Shown here piece after piece: positions 42,067 through 52,687 of a DNA stretch of 64,000 bases. The stretch's first letter is position 1; each line of letters starts with the position of its first letter. The DNA comes from Salegentibacter_A chungangensis (lineage in GTDB: Bacteria; Bacteroidota; Bacteroidia; Flavobacteriales; Flavobacteriaceae), in contig NZ_JBHTLI010000003.1 of NCBI RefSeq assembly GCF_042678405.1, forward strand, positions 124,001 through 188,000, in the 5' to 3' direction. The position numbers and the translations under genes were made by a program. The notes beneath the pieces are model-generated. The model worked only from the letters and a program-made list of their open reading frames with translations, did no database searches and was not told the DNA's origin.

Positions 42067-45060
42067 TTAAGCTGTAGCTTCTTCAGTCTCTTCAGCTTTC
42101 TTCTTCTTTTCGATCTTAGCCTTATCGGTAACGCTATCAAACATTACTGGTGTTGCTATAAAGATAGAAGAATAAGTACCTACAATAACACCAACGATCA
42201 AGGCGAACATAAAGCCTCTTATGCTCTCTCCTCCGAAGATAAAGATAGCAAGAAGTACGATCAAGGTGGTTAAAGAGGTATTCAATGTACGGCTGATGGT
42301 ACTATTGATGGCCGAGTTAACGGTTTTCCCAAGAGGCCAGGTAGCATGTTCGTTCACGAATTCTCTAATCCTGTCAAACACAACCACGGTATCGTTAAGC
42401 GAGTAACCGATAACGGTAAGTATCGCAGCAATAAAGGCCTGGTTGATCTCCATAGAGAAAGGCATAATCTTGTACAGTAATGAGAATACTCCAAGGGTCA
42501 ATAACACATCGTGGAATACTGCGGCTACTGCACCCAAGCTAAACTGCCATTTTCTAAATCTAAGCAGGATATAAAGGAATACCACTATAAGTGATCCTAA
42601 CACCGCCCAGAACGATGCATTCTTAATATCATCGGCAATAGTTGGACCAACTTTCATAGACTGCATAATTCCAACTTCCTTTTCATCTCCTCCGGCGGTA
42701 AACTCATCATAACCAAGATCTGCTGGCAGGTAAGGCTTAAGGGTTGAGAATAGTTTTTCCTGAATTTCATTATCTACTTCAGTACCTTCATCATCTACAC
42801 GGTACTTGGTAGTTATCTTTAACTGGTTATCGGGACCGAAGGTCTTAGCTTCAGCACTTTCGAAAGCAACCACAAGATCCTTCTCTACTTCTGTAGGATT
42901 AACATCCTGATCGAAACGAACTGTATAAGTTCTTCCCCCAACAAAGTCAACACCCTGGTTAAGACCCTGCACAAAAAGAGAACCAATGCTTATCACGATA
43001 AAAATACCTGAAAGCACATAGGCCATTTTTCTTTTCTTCAGGAAGTCGATATTTACGTTTCTGAAAAGCCCTTTAGTTGCTGAAGTAGCAAAAGCAAGAG
43101 ATTTTCCGTTCTTACCATATCCGTCAATGAACAATCTTGTGATAAAGATCGCAGTGAACAGAGAGGTTGCAATACCTATCAATAAGGTAGTCGCGAAACC
43201 TTTAATAGGCCCTGTTCCCAAGATCAACAGGATAAATCCTGTAAGACCTGTAGTAATATTGGCATCCAGAATTGAGGACAAAGCATTATTGAAACCGTCC
43301 TTAATCGCATCTTTCTGAACTTTTCCTTTGGCAAGCTCCTCACGGATACGCTCGAAGATAAGCACGTTCGCATCCACCGATATACCAATGGTCAGCACGA
43401 TACCTGCAATACCAGGAAGCGTTAATACAGCTCCAAGTCCTGCAAGGATCCCGAAGATGAAAAGTATATTCACTACAAGAGCAATATCAGCAAAGAATCC
43501 TGCTTTTCCGTAGTAAAACACCATCCAGATCAATACCACTGCAAGCGCGATAAGGAAAGACATAATACCACTGTCAATAGCCTCCTGACCCAATGACGGC
43601 CCTATAATTTCACTCTGAATGATTTCAGCTGAAGCAGGAAGTTTACCTGCTCTTAGTACGTTTGCTAAATCCTGACCTTCGGTAACGGTAAAATCTCCTG
43701 AGATCTCACTTCTACCTCCTGAAATAGGACCGGTAGTAACACCCGGTGCAGAATAAACAATATTATCAAGTACAATGGCGATCTGACCCTGCTCATTAAA
43801 AGCTCTCCCGGTCATTTCTTCCCATTTTTTGGCACCGGCACCATCCATTTGCATAGACACGGCTACACGGCCAAGCTGGTCGTAAGTTTGTTGCGCATCA
43901 GTGATCACGCTTCCGCTAAGTGGCGGCTCCATACTTCTGTTTCCTTTAAGCGCATAAAGGCCTACAGTTTGAGTTTCTTCATCAGGAACACCCCACACAA
44001 ACTTCGCATAACGCATATCTCCTGAAAGAAGAGAACGCACCTGCGGCTTATTAAGGTACTCCATTGCCTGGGCTGTATCGACTACAGAGAATGTGGCAAG
44101 TATCGGGCCTCCCTGGTAACCAGGACCCTGAATAAGATCGAATAAAGGATTGTTTCCTGTTGCAACATCGGTGCTGTCTTCAGCCTCAGCTAAAAGCTCG
44201 TCTATTTCGTCGTCTCCGGTCGCAGTAGTGTCGGCTTGTTTAGCCTCCTCTTTCTTCCCAACGATATCCTTCAATACATTGTTAGCCTGCCCAAGGAAGC
44301 TTCCGAATTCATTTCCTTTATATACATACCAGAATTCCAGCTGCGCTGTACTCTGTAATAGATTCTGAACCCTGCTTATATCTTTTGCTCCGGGAAGCTC
44401 AACAAGAATTCTTCCGGATTGACCAAGACGCTGAATGTTTGGCTGAGTAACTCCGAATTTGTCTATACGCTTACGCAGTACTTCAAAAGCGGAAGTAATA
44501 GATTCGTCAACTCGTTTTCTGATAACCGACTCTACCTCTTCGTTAGACATTTCAAAATTAACGTCATCACTTAAGGTTTTGTTTGCAAAAACATCAGGCG
44601 AAGCCAGTTTCGCATCCGGAATAGCATTGAATTTTTCAAAGAAAAGGTCGATATAATCTTCCTGACTGTCTTTTGCAGCTTCATCGGCCTGATTAAGCGC
44701 CTTATTGAAAGCAGGATCGGAACTATTATTGGCAAGTCCCTTTAAAATATCCTTAACAGATATCTGAAGGATCACGTTGATCCCTCCCTTAAGGTCAAGA
44801 CCTTTGTTCAGTTCCTTATCCTTGGCATCGTTGTAGGTGATCCCTGCAATAATCTCCTCATTACCAATAGAGTCCAGATAGCGCTGCTCCTGAACATCTC
44901 TTTTGTCTGAATAGTTTTCTACATTTTCGCTAATTTGCTGAGATGCAAATTCTTCAGCATCACTTTCTACTTCATTTGCAATAAAAGTAAAAGACAATTG
45001 GTAAATACAAACCAATCCAAATAAAATTGCAAAAACCTTAATCAGTCCTTTATTCTGCAT
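42067..45060 (-). CDS. secDF: Protein translocase subunit SecDF (fused)
   Basis: A 997-aa inner membrane protein that uses the proton motive force to pull proteins through SecYEG. SecD and SecF are fused, as usual in Bacteroidota. The SecD half has the conserved DLKGGINVILQI, the periplasmic P1 domain (GRILVELPGAKD), and helices with GIVLTIGISVDANVLIFERIREEL. The SecF half has GVDFVGGRTYTVRF and VIGYSLNDTVVVFDRIREF with SRTLNTSLTTLIVL. A Thr/Glu/Lys-rich tail ends the protein. A full promoter lies upstream at 45104. Confidence 0.97.
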   Translation of the reverse strand: MQNKGLIKVFAILFGLVCIYQLSFTFIANEVESDAEEFASQQISENVENYSDKRDVQEQRYLDSIGNEEIIAGITYNDAKDKELNKGLDLKGGINVILQISVKDILKGLANNSSDPAFNKALNQADEAAKDSQEDYIDLFFEKFNAIPDAKLASPDVFANKTLSDDVNFEMSNEEVESVIRKRVDESITSAFEVLRKRIDKFGVTQPNIQRLGQSGRILVELPGAKDISRVQNLLQSTAQLEFWYVYKGNEFGSFLGQANNVLKDIVGKKEEAKQADTTATGDDEIDELLAEAEDSTDVATGNNPLFDLIQGPGYQGGPILATFSVVDTAQAMEYLNKPQVRSLLSGDMRYAKFVWGVPDEETQTVGLYALKGNRSMEPPLSGSVITDAQQTYDQLGRVAVSMQMDGAGAKKWEEMTGRAFNEQGQIAIVLDNIVYSAPGVTTGPISGGRSEISGDFTVTEGQDLANVLRAGKLPASAEIIQSEIIGPSLGQEAIDSGIMSFLIALAVVLIWMVFYYGKAGFFADIALVVNILFIFGILAGLGAVLTLPGIAGIVLTIGISVDANVLIFERIREELAKGKVQKDAIKDGFNNALSSILDANITTGLTGFILLILGTGPIKGFATTLLIGIATSLFTAIFITRLFIDGYGKNGKSLAFATSATKGLFRNVNIDFLKKRKMAYVLSGIFIVISIGSLFVQGLNQGVDFVGGRTYTVRFDQDVNPTEVEKDLVVAFESAEAKTFGPDNQLKITTKYRVDDEGTEVDNEIQEKLFSTLKPYLPADLGYDEFTAGGDEKEVGIMQSMKVGPTIADDIKNASFWAVLGSLIVVFLYILLRFRKWQFSLGAVAAVFHDVLLTLGVFSLLYKIMPFSMEINQAFIAAILTVIGYSLNDTVVVFDRIREFVNEHATWPLGKTVNSAINSTISRTLNTSLTTLIVLLAIFIFGGESIRGFMFALIVGVIVGTYSSIFIATPVMFDSVTDKAKIEKKKKAEETEEATA

Positions 45061-45103
45061 TATTCCTTAAATTATAATTAACTAGGTCGATTTTAAAAAC
45101 GGA

Positions 45104-45135
45104 CAAATATAGGGTTTCAAAAATGAAATGCCAAT
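45104..45135 (-). promoter_or_regulatory. Promoter for secDF
   Basis: On the reverse strand TTG (45135-45133), a 21-base spacer and TATATTTG (45111-45104) match the Bacteroidota consensus exactly. It would give a leader of about 40 bases before the ATG at 45060. Confidence 0.6.
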
Positions 45136-45168
45136 ATTTTTTTTTTGAATAATTTAACTTTTAAACAC

Positions 45169-45198
45169 AAAAAAAGACCGCTAAAATCGCGGTCTCTT
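45169..45198 (-). terminator. Terminator after mdh
   Basis: AGACCGC at 45175-45181 pairs with GCGGTCT at 45189-45195; the reverse-strand T run is the A run at 45169-45175. It sits 31 bases after the mdh stop. Confidence 0.8.
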
Positions 45199-45229
45199 TG
45201 TTATGATTTATGATAAATCTGAAAGCTGC

Positions 45230-46156
45230 TTACAGTTCCAGCAAACCATTGGTTTTTTTAACTCCTGCGGCACTTTCTTTCATCTTGTTTTGCTCTGCTT
45301 CATCAAGCTCCAGCTCAACGATCTTCTCAAGACCGTCCTTTCCTAAGATGGCAGGAACCCCTATACAAAGGTCTTCAAGACCATATTCGCCGTCCAGCAT
45401 TGCGGAACAGGGGAACATCTTCTTCTGGTCACAGGCAATGGCCTGAACCAACCCTGAAACCGCTGCTCCCGGTGCATACCAGGCACTGGTCCCCAATAAT
45501 TTTGTAAGTGTGGCTCCACCAACCTTGGTGTCTTCTGAGACCTGATTTAAACGATCTTCTGAGATAAAAGCAGATACAGGAACCGAGTTTCTTGTAGCAA
45601 GTCTTGTTAGCGGCACCATTCCGGTATCACTGTGACCTCCAATTACCATTCCGTCTACATCAGACGGAGGGCAACCAAGAGCCTCACTTAACCTGTACTT
45701 GAAACGGGCGCTGTCTAAAGCTCCTCCCATTCCAATGATCCTGTTCTTTGGAAGCTTGGTGGTTTTATGAACAAGGTAAGTCATGGTATCCATAGGATTA
45801 CTTACCACGATAAGAGTTACATCAGGAGAGTGCTTGATAAGGTTTGAAGAAACCTCTTTCACGATCCCGGCGTTGATCCCTATCAATTCCTCACGGGTCA
45901 TTCCCGGTTTTCTCGGGATACCACTGGTGATTACCGCGATATCACTACCTGCGGTCTTGGAATAATCGTTGGTACTTCCGGTGATCTTTGTATCAAATCC
46001 GTTAAGAGTAGCGGTTTGCATAAGGTCCATCGCTTTCCCTTCAGCAACCCCTTCTTTAATATCTAAAAGAACGACTTCTGAAGCGAAATTTTTAATGGCC
46101 ACATATTCGGCACAGCTGGCACCCACGGCTCCAGCTCCTACTATAGTAACTTTCAT
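45230..46156 (-). CDS. mdh: Malate dehydrogenase (LDH-like type)
   Basis: Oxidises malate to oxaloacetate with NAD in the TCA cycle. The 308-aa protein has the Rossmann motif GAGAVGASCAEY, the NAD-specific acidic position in LLDIKEGVAEGKAMDL, substrate arginines in SGIPRKPGMTREEL and LDSARFKYRLSE, and the catalytic His in IGGHSDTGMVPL. The pattern is the LDH-like MDH group typical of Bacteroidota. It is monocistronic, ending at a terminator before secDF. Confidence 0.96.
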   Translation of the reverse strand: MKVTIVGAGAVGASCAEYVAIKNFASEVVLLDIKEGVAEGKAMDLMQTATLNGFDTKITGSTNDYSKTAGSDIAVITSGIPRKPGMTREELIGINAGIVKEVSSNLIKHSPDVTLIVVSNPMDTMTYLVHKTTKLPKNRIIGMGGALDSARFKYRLSEALGCPPSDVDGMVIGGHSDTGMVPLTRLATRNSVPVSAFISEDRLNQVSEDTKVGGATLTKLLGTSAWYAPGAAVSGLVQAIACDQKKMFPCSAMLDGEYGLEDLCIGVPAILGKDGLEKIVELELDEAEQNKMKESAAGVKKTNGLLEL

Positions 46157-46245
46157 TATGTAATGTTTTAATTATCGATTAGTATCTGCGAAAATACAAA
46201 TTCTCTTAAAGCATTAATAATAATGAATGGTTAAATGTCTGGAGC

Positions 46246-47241
46246 TTACAAGGTGTAATGGATCCCAAGGTTAAGGTTGAAGAATTTTCCGGCAGTAGCC
46301 ATCGTGCTTACCCTTAAATTATTGAAATACATATTAAACCCAATATCTCCTTTAAACTGAATTTCGGTATCGCCAAGATCTTCCAGTTCCACATTCACAT
46401 TATCAAGAAAATCACCAGAACCTCCCATTACATATTTAAAATCTGAGCTTGTAGCTCCAAGAGCTCCGAATATTTCAAATCCTCCATATTGCTTAGACGC
46501 AATAAACTCTCCCATCCATAAATTAGCATCTACGTCAATAAGATCCATTACAAGGTAATTTTCAATCGGGATAGGCTCAAAAGCATACTTTACATTGAAT
46601 TTACTATAAGAAATGCCGGCTGCCAGCTGAAGATTCTCCGGCTCATTACGGCTGAAATACTGACTCAAATTATGCTTAAGGCCCGCACCAAACGTACTGG
46701 CTTGCACATCATCAATAGTCACCTCTGGCATTGCACGTACCGTTAATTCGGTACCATATGGCAACCCAACAGAGGCCTGCACAAAAGCGTGAGGAACAAA
46801 ACCTTTGTTAATTCCATCTAAAGCTTTGAATCTTACATCCTGACTTACATTTTGGCCATTAAATTCACCTTCAAGACGGCCGGTAAAATAAACATCGGTA
46901 GAAGAGCCAAAAGCAGTAGGCAGCTTAGCATTATCAGCATCTTCTATACTTAAAAAACCTAATTCCCCTTTAGAAATAGTAAAGGATTTTTCACTTGTGG
47001 GAACAAAAAGCGCATTTCCGTGAACAGAAAATCTTACATCCCAGGTTTCAAGAGGAGCCGCAGAACTGAACCATCCCGCACTCGCCTGGTATGCCGCTCC
47101 ATTAGAAGCCGGAGAAGCAAAGTTCCCGGCAATCGTCTTCATATCTGTAACAAAGCCCTCAAAACTTGTAGACTTTTGAGCGTATGAATTTGAAACAACA
47201 AACATTAGTAGGGTTAACAGTGAGATTAAATATCTTTTCAC
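46246..47241 (-). CDS. DUF6588 family exported protein
   Basis: A 331-aa exported protein (signal MKRYLISLLTLLMFVVSNSYAQ) with a beta-rich body that resembles an outer membrane barrel: alternating strands and the ending NLNLGIHYTL. FVPHAFVQASVGLPYGTELTVRAMPEV is the most family-like section. I recall this family next to gyrB in flavobacteria. The function is unknown. It follows gyrB with a gap that contains the gyrB terminator, so it is transcribed separately. Confidence 0.8.
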   Translation of the reverse strand: MKRYLISLLTLLMFVVSNSYAQKSTSFEGFVTDMKTIAGNFASPASNGAAYQASAGWFSSAAPLETWDVRFSVHGNALFVPTSEKSFTISKGELGFLSIEDADNAKLPTAFGSSTDVYFTGRLEGEFNGQNVSQDVRFKALDGINKGFVPHAFVQASVGLPYGTELTVRAMPEVTIDDVQASTFGAGLKHNLSQYFSRNEPENLQLAAGISYSKFNVKYAFEPIPIENYLVMDLIDVDANLWMGEFIASKQYGGFEIFGALGATSSDFKYVMGGSGDFLDNVNVELEDLGDTEIQFKGDIGFNMYFNNLRVSTMATAGKFFNLNLGIHYTL

Positions 47242-47309
47242 GTTTAGTAGATTTTATTAGTTGAGTAAAAATAATAAAAAAAGCATAGCCTTATTTATCT
47301 TCTTTTAAA

Positions 47310-47340
47310 AGAAAAACCCACGAAGATCGCGGGTTTCTCT
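47310..47340 (-). terminator. Terminator after gyrB
   Basis: AAACCCACG and CGCGGGTTT form a stem with one mismatch at 47314-47336, with a reverse-strand T-rich tract below. It is 23 bases after the gyrB stop. Confidence 0.65.
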
Positions 47341-47362
47341 TTACTAATATGTATAACGACAA

Positions 47363-49324
<1,962 letters not shown>

Positions 49325-49341
49325 CTATTTTGAATAACGAA

Positions 49342-49349
49342 CAAATATA
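49342..49349 (-). promoter_or_regulatory. Candidate -7 box for gyrB
   Basis: On the reverse strand TATATTTG is an exact TAnnTTTG, 38 bases before the ATG at 49303. No TTG occurs at 17-23 bases upstream, so only the -7 element is supported. Confidence 0.45.
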
Positions 49350-49413
49350 ACAAATCGCATATTTTTAGCCCCTAAAAGCCACAACTAAAGCCTTGAAGTT
49401 ATTAACAAATTGT

Positions 49414-49465
49414 GAAAAAAAGCCCCGAAGTGAAGCCTTTAAATTTCAGGTCACTACGGGGCTTA
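49414..49465 (-). terminator. Terminator after asnB
   Basis: AAGCCCCG and CGGGGCTT close a long stem (with AGTGA/TCACT continuing inside after one mismatch), with a reverse-strand T run at 49414-49420. It lies 21 bases after the asnB stop. Confidence 0.8.
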
Positions 49466-49485
49466 CAAACCACACAATTTATATA

Positions 49486-51105
49486 CTATACTTCGGCTAA
49501 TTTTTCCAGCTCTTTTTTAGCTGTGGAAGCTACGTGAGAAGTGTTAGCTCTTCCACTTGGATCAAGGTCTTCCTGCCATTTCGGGATCCATCTTTTTACG
49601 GTTCTTGCCGCACTCTCCTGAGGGAAGTGTTCCTCAAAGATCTCCCTGTAGAAATACGCTTCTTTGGTAGCAGGAGTGTTGAACGGGAATCTGGAAGCCG
49701 CTGAGGCCATTTGCGCGTCGCTTATACGAGCCGAAGCGTGCGCAATGAGTTCATCTATCCAGGAATACCCAACCCCGTCACTAAACTGCTCCTTCTGCCT
49801 CCATAACACCTCGTCCGGTAAGAATGGCTGCTCGGGAGTATCAAAAGCCTTCCTTAAGATATACTTCTCTACCCCGTCATAGGTTTTCGGCAATTTCGCT
49901 TCCGGCACGGTTTCCATTGCTGTTTTCAAAAAGGCCTTATCCAGGAAAGGCACCCTTGCTTCCAGCCCGTGAGCCATCGTAGATTTATCGGCTCTCAGGC
50001 AGTCTGCCGTAGCCAGCCTCTGCACCCTTCTGATGGTTTCTTTCTGAAAGTCTTCAGCCGTAGGGGCATTTTTAAAATACAGGTAGCCCCCGAAGATCTC
50101 ATCGGCTCCTTCTCCGGAAAGCACCACTTTAATCCCTTTGTCTACAATCCCTTTGGAAAGGAAATACATAGGAGTACTTGCCCTCACCGAAGTCACATCA
50201 TAAGTCTCCAGGTGCCAGATCAGTTTCTTTATGATCTCTATCCCTTCTTCCACCGTGAAATACAGTTCGGTATGTTCGGTTCCCAGAAATTGAGCGACCT
50301 TTCTGGCCGCGATAAGATCTGGTGCTGTTTCATCAAGACCAATGGAGAAGGAGTGCAGCTTCTGCCCGCGTTCAGCCATTAACCTTGAGGCAATGCTGGA
50401 AGTCAGGGATGAATCCAGCCCACCGCTTAACAATACTCCTAGCGGCACATCGGCCATCAGACGCTTTTTGGTCGCCGCAATAAGATCTTCCCTGATCTTT
50501 GAAAGGTCAAGCGCTTTTGTTGCTTTTTTATAATCGAACCAGTCCGGCGTGTAATATTCCACAAACCCGGTTTGCGGCGTGTAATAATGTCCCGGAGGAA
50601 AAGGCGCAAAGCTGGCACACTCACCTGCAAGCGCCTTCATCTCACTGGCAAACCAGATAGTTCCGTCCTCGTCGGTTCCGTAATAAAGCGGCTTAACGCC
50701 AATTGGGTCCCTTGCCGCAATAAAATCTTTACCATCTACCACAACAAAAGAAAACACCCCATCCAGTTTATCCAGAAAATCATAACCATATTCTTCATAC
50801 AAATGAACGATCACTTCAGAATCTCCAGTGGTTCTGAATTCGTGGGATTTCAGCTCATTTTCGCGAAGAGACTGATGGTTATAGATCTCACCATTATGGA
50901 TCATCCAGGCGGTTGAAGTTCCCTGTATAGGCTGCTTCCCTGTTTCAAGATCTACAATCGAAAGTCTTTCGTGACTCAAAACATAACCCTGTTCAGTTAC
51001 GTGTACGTCACTTTCATCGGGACCACGGTGCGACATTCTCTTGGACAACCCGCTGATCTTCTCTTTACTTAATCGTTCTCCGATTACTGCTAAAATTCCA
51101 CACAT
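49486..51105 (-). CDS. asnB: Asparagine synthase B, glutamine-hydrolysing
   Basis: Makes asparagine from aspartate using glutamine as ammonia source and ATP. The 539-aa protein starts MCGILAVIG, exposing the catalytic N-terminal Cys of the glutaminase domain, and has RLSIVDLETGKQPI and the glutamine-binding HNGEIYNH. The synthetase half carries the pyrophosphatase loop VLLSGGLDSSL. Length and motifs match the E. coli AsnB class. It is transcribed alone towards gyrB. The 264-base upstream gap is A/T-rich and probably holds its promoter. Confidence 0.95.
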   Translation of the reverse strand: MCGILAVIGERLSKEKISGLSKRMSHRGPDESDVHVTEQGYVLSHERLSIVDLETGKQPIQGTSTAWMIHNGEIYNHQSLRENELKSHEFRTTGDSEVIVHLYEEYGYDFLDKLDGVFSFVVVDGKDFIAARDPIGVKPLYYGTDEDGTIWFASEMKALAGECASFAPFPPGHYYTPQTGFVEYYTPDWFDYKKATKALDLSKIREDLIAATKKRLMADVPLGVLLSGGLDSSLTSSIASRLMAERGQKLHSFSIGLDETAPDLIAARKVAQFLGTEHTELYFTVEEGIEIIKKLIWHLETYDVTSVRASTPMYFLSKGIVDKGIKVVLSGEGADEIFGGYLYFKNAPTAEDFQKETIRRVQRLATADCLRADKSTMAHGLEARVPFLDKAFLKTAMETVPEAKLPKTYDGVEKYILRKAFDTPEQPFLPDEVLWRQKEQFSDGVGYSWIDELIAHASARISDAQMASAASRFPFNTPATKEAYFYREIFEEHFPQESAARTVKRWIPKWQEDLDPSGRANTSHVASTAKKELEKLAEV

Positions 51106-51369
51106 ATCATTTGCTTTATTAATTCAATACAAATATGCGCACTAGCTTACTTTTTAAAAACTAAAAACAAACATTCACTTACATTCAAAAACAACAATAA
51201 ATAATTTAGAATCTGAAAGAAAGAAAAATACTGATTTTCAGGAGCTGAAAGTTTTCAATTGTAAATCTTTCAAGCATTTAACAGGATATAAGTATTTTTT
51301 TAACACTTGTTCTATATTGCGTAAACTACCTTTAAGCCTTATATTTAGTGGAATAAAAAACTCAAAACA
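51106..51369. other. A/T-rich divergent intergenic region
   Basis: 264 bases between the start of asnB and the start of the DUF2911 gene. It is A/T-rich with no open frame of note and no perfect TAnnTTTG; near matches (TATATTTA at 51338-51353, CATATTTG near 51130) may be the divergent promoters. Confidence 0.4.
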
Positions 51370-51939
51370 ATGAAACGAATAATTATTGCAGCCTTAAGTC
51401 TAATGACCCTTATGGGAGTTAACGAGGCCTACGCTCAGGAAGAGCCGGCCCGTTCCCCGAATTTTGCAAAACTGGATGCCAGCCCGATGGATCTTGTTTT
51501 ATATCGCAACCAGGACAATCAGCCTGTTGCCAGGATAATCTACAGCCGACCTCAAAAGAGGGATCGCGAAATTTTCGGGAAACTGGTGCCTTATGGAGAA
51601 ATTTGGAGAACGGGAGCCAATGAAGCGACCGAACTTACCCTCTACCAGGATATGAAAGTTGCCGACGCTACAATTAACGCCGGAAATTACACCCTTTATA
51701 CTATTCCGAAGGAAAAGGAGTGGACCATTATCCTTAACAAGAAAACCCATACCTGGGGTGCTTACGAATATTCTGAAGAAGAAGACGTAGTAAGGATCAA
51801 TGTTCCTGTAAGAGAAACCTCCAATACCATAGAGGCTTTATCTATGGCTTTTGAAAGAGCCGAAGACGGAAGCGGAGCAAATCTTTTAATAGGCTGGGAC
51901 GACCGCTATGTAAAAGTTCCGTTTAAGACTGTAAAATAA
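51370..51939 (+). CDS. DUF2911 family exported protein
   Basis: A 189-aa exported protein with signal MKRIIIAALSLMTLMGVNEAYAQ. The DUF2911 core is visible: ARIIYSRPQKRDREIFGKLVPYGEIWRTGANEATELTLYQD, GNYTLYTIPKEKEWTIILNK and a GAYEY motif. The domain is beta-rich, found in Bacteroidota secreted proteins, and has no assigned function. It is monocistronic and ends at a shared terminator. Confidence 0.9.
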   Translation: MKRIIIAALSLMTLMGVNEAYAQEEPARSPNFAKLDASPMDLVLYRNQDNQPVARIIYSRPQKRDREIFGKLVPYGEIWRTGANEATELTLYQDMKVADATINAGNYTLYTIPKEKEWTIILNKKTHTWGAYEYSEEEDVVRINVPVRETSNTIEALSMAFERAEDGSGANLLIGWDDRYVKVPFKTVK

Positions 51940-51956
51940 ACAAGATAAGATCCAAC

Positions 51957-51986
51957 TAAAAACGCCCCTTTCGAGGGGCGTTTTTT
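51957..51986. terminator. Bidirectional terminator between DUF2911 and queE
   Basis: AAAAACGCCCCT at 51958-51969 pairs with AGGGGCGTTTTT at 51974-51985 around a TTCG loop, with A and T runs on both sides. It serves both converging genes. Confidence 0.92.
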
Positions 51987-51987
51987 A

Positions 51988-52620
51988 TTATGGGATATTC
52001 AGGTATTTATGCGTTTGCAGTGAGACCTTCCATTTCGGGTTTTTCATCACATAGTCTACAATAAGCGGGATCATCTTTTCCCGGTTACTCCATTCCGGCT
52101 GCAGGTACAGGATACAATTCTCCCCTACCTTTGCGGCCTGCTCTTCAGCGAACTTCAGATCGTGCTTGTTAAAAACGATCACCTTCAGTTCATTCGCCAA
52201 AGGATAAATCTCTTCGGTGGGCAGCTTGATCTTTTTCGGAGAAAGGCAGATCCAGTCCCAGATACCCGTAAGTTTATAAGCCCCTGAAGTTTCAATATGA
52301 ATATTACATCCTTTTGCCTTCAGGCTTTTCGTAAGCTCGGTCATATCCCAGGTAAGCGGCTCTCCTCCCGTCACCACAACAGTATCGCTGTAAGAAACCG
52401 CATTTTCAACGATTTCCCCTATATGAGTTGGCGGGTGCAGACCTGCATCCCAGCTTTCCTTAACATCACACCAGTGACAACCTACATCACACCCCCCTAT
52501 TCTTATAAAATATGCGGCCGTACCTTTATGGAAGCCTTCTCCCTGGATGGTATAAAATTCTTCCATCAAAGGAAGCATAATACCCCTGTCAACCAACGCC
52601 TGTGTCTCTTCTGTAATCAT
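51988..52620 (-). CDS. queE: 7-carboxy-7-deazaguanine synthase QueE
   Basis: A radical SAM enzyme that contracts carboxy-tetrahydropterin to 7-carboxy-7-deazaguanine in queuosine synthesis. The 210-aa protein contains FYTIQGEGFHKGTAAYFIR and the cluster motif CDVGCHWCD (CxxxCxxC), plus VVTGGEPL and the C-terminal QTHKYLNIP. ATG 52620 is chosen over TTG at 52629 because the latter lies inside a TATCTTTG promoter box (52627-52634). FolE at 37952 may supply dihydroneopterin triphosphate for the pathway; QueC/D/F are not in the window. Confidence 0.93.
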   Translation of the reverse strand: MITEETQALVDRGIMLPLMEEFYTIQGEGFHKGTAAYFIRIGGCDVGCHWCDVKESWDAGLHPPTHIGEIVENAVSYSDTVVVTGGEPLTWDMTELTKSLKAKGCNIHIETSGAYKLTGIWDWICLSPKKIKLPTEEIYPLANELKVIVFNKHDLKFAEEQAAKVGENCILYLQPEWSNREKMIPLIVDYVMKNPKWKVSLQTHKYLNIP

Positions 52621-52626
52621 AGCGTG

Positions 52627-52634
52627 CAAAGATA
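52627..52634 (-). promoter_or_regulatory. -7 box directly upstream of queE
   Basis: On the reverse strand TATCTTTG is an exact TAnnTTTG and ends only 6 bases before the chosen queE ATG, so the mRNA would have almost no leader. No TTG at the ideal -33 spacing. Confidence 0.5.
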
Positions 52635-52687
52635 CGGAATATCTAACTTTTAGATCGCCTCAACGCAAATGATTATCTGTAACGGAA

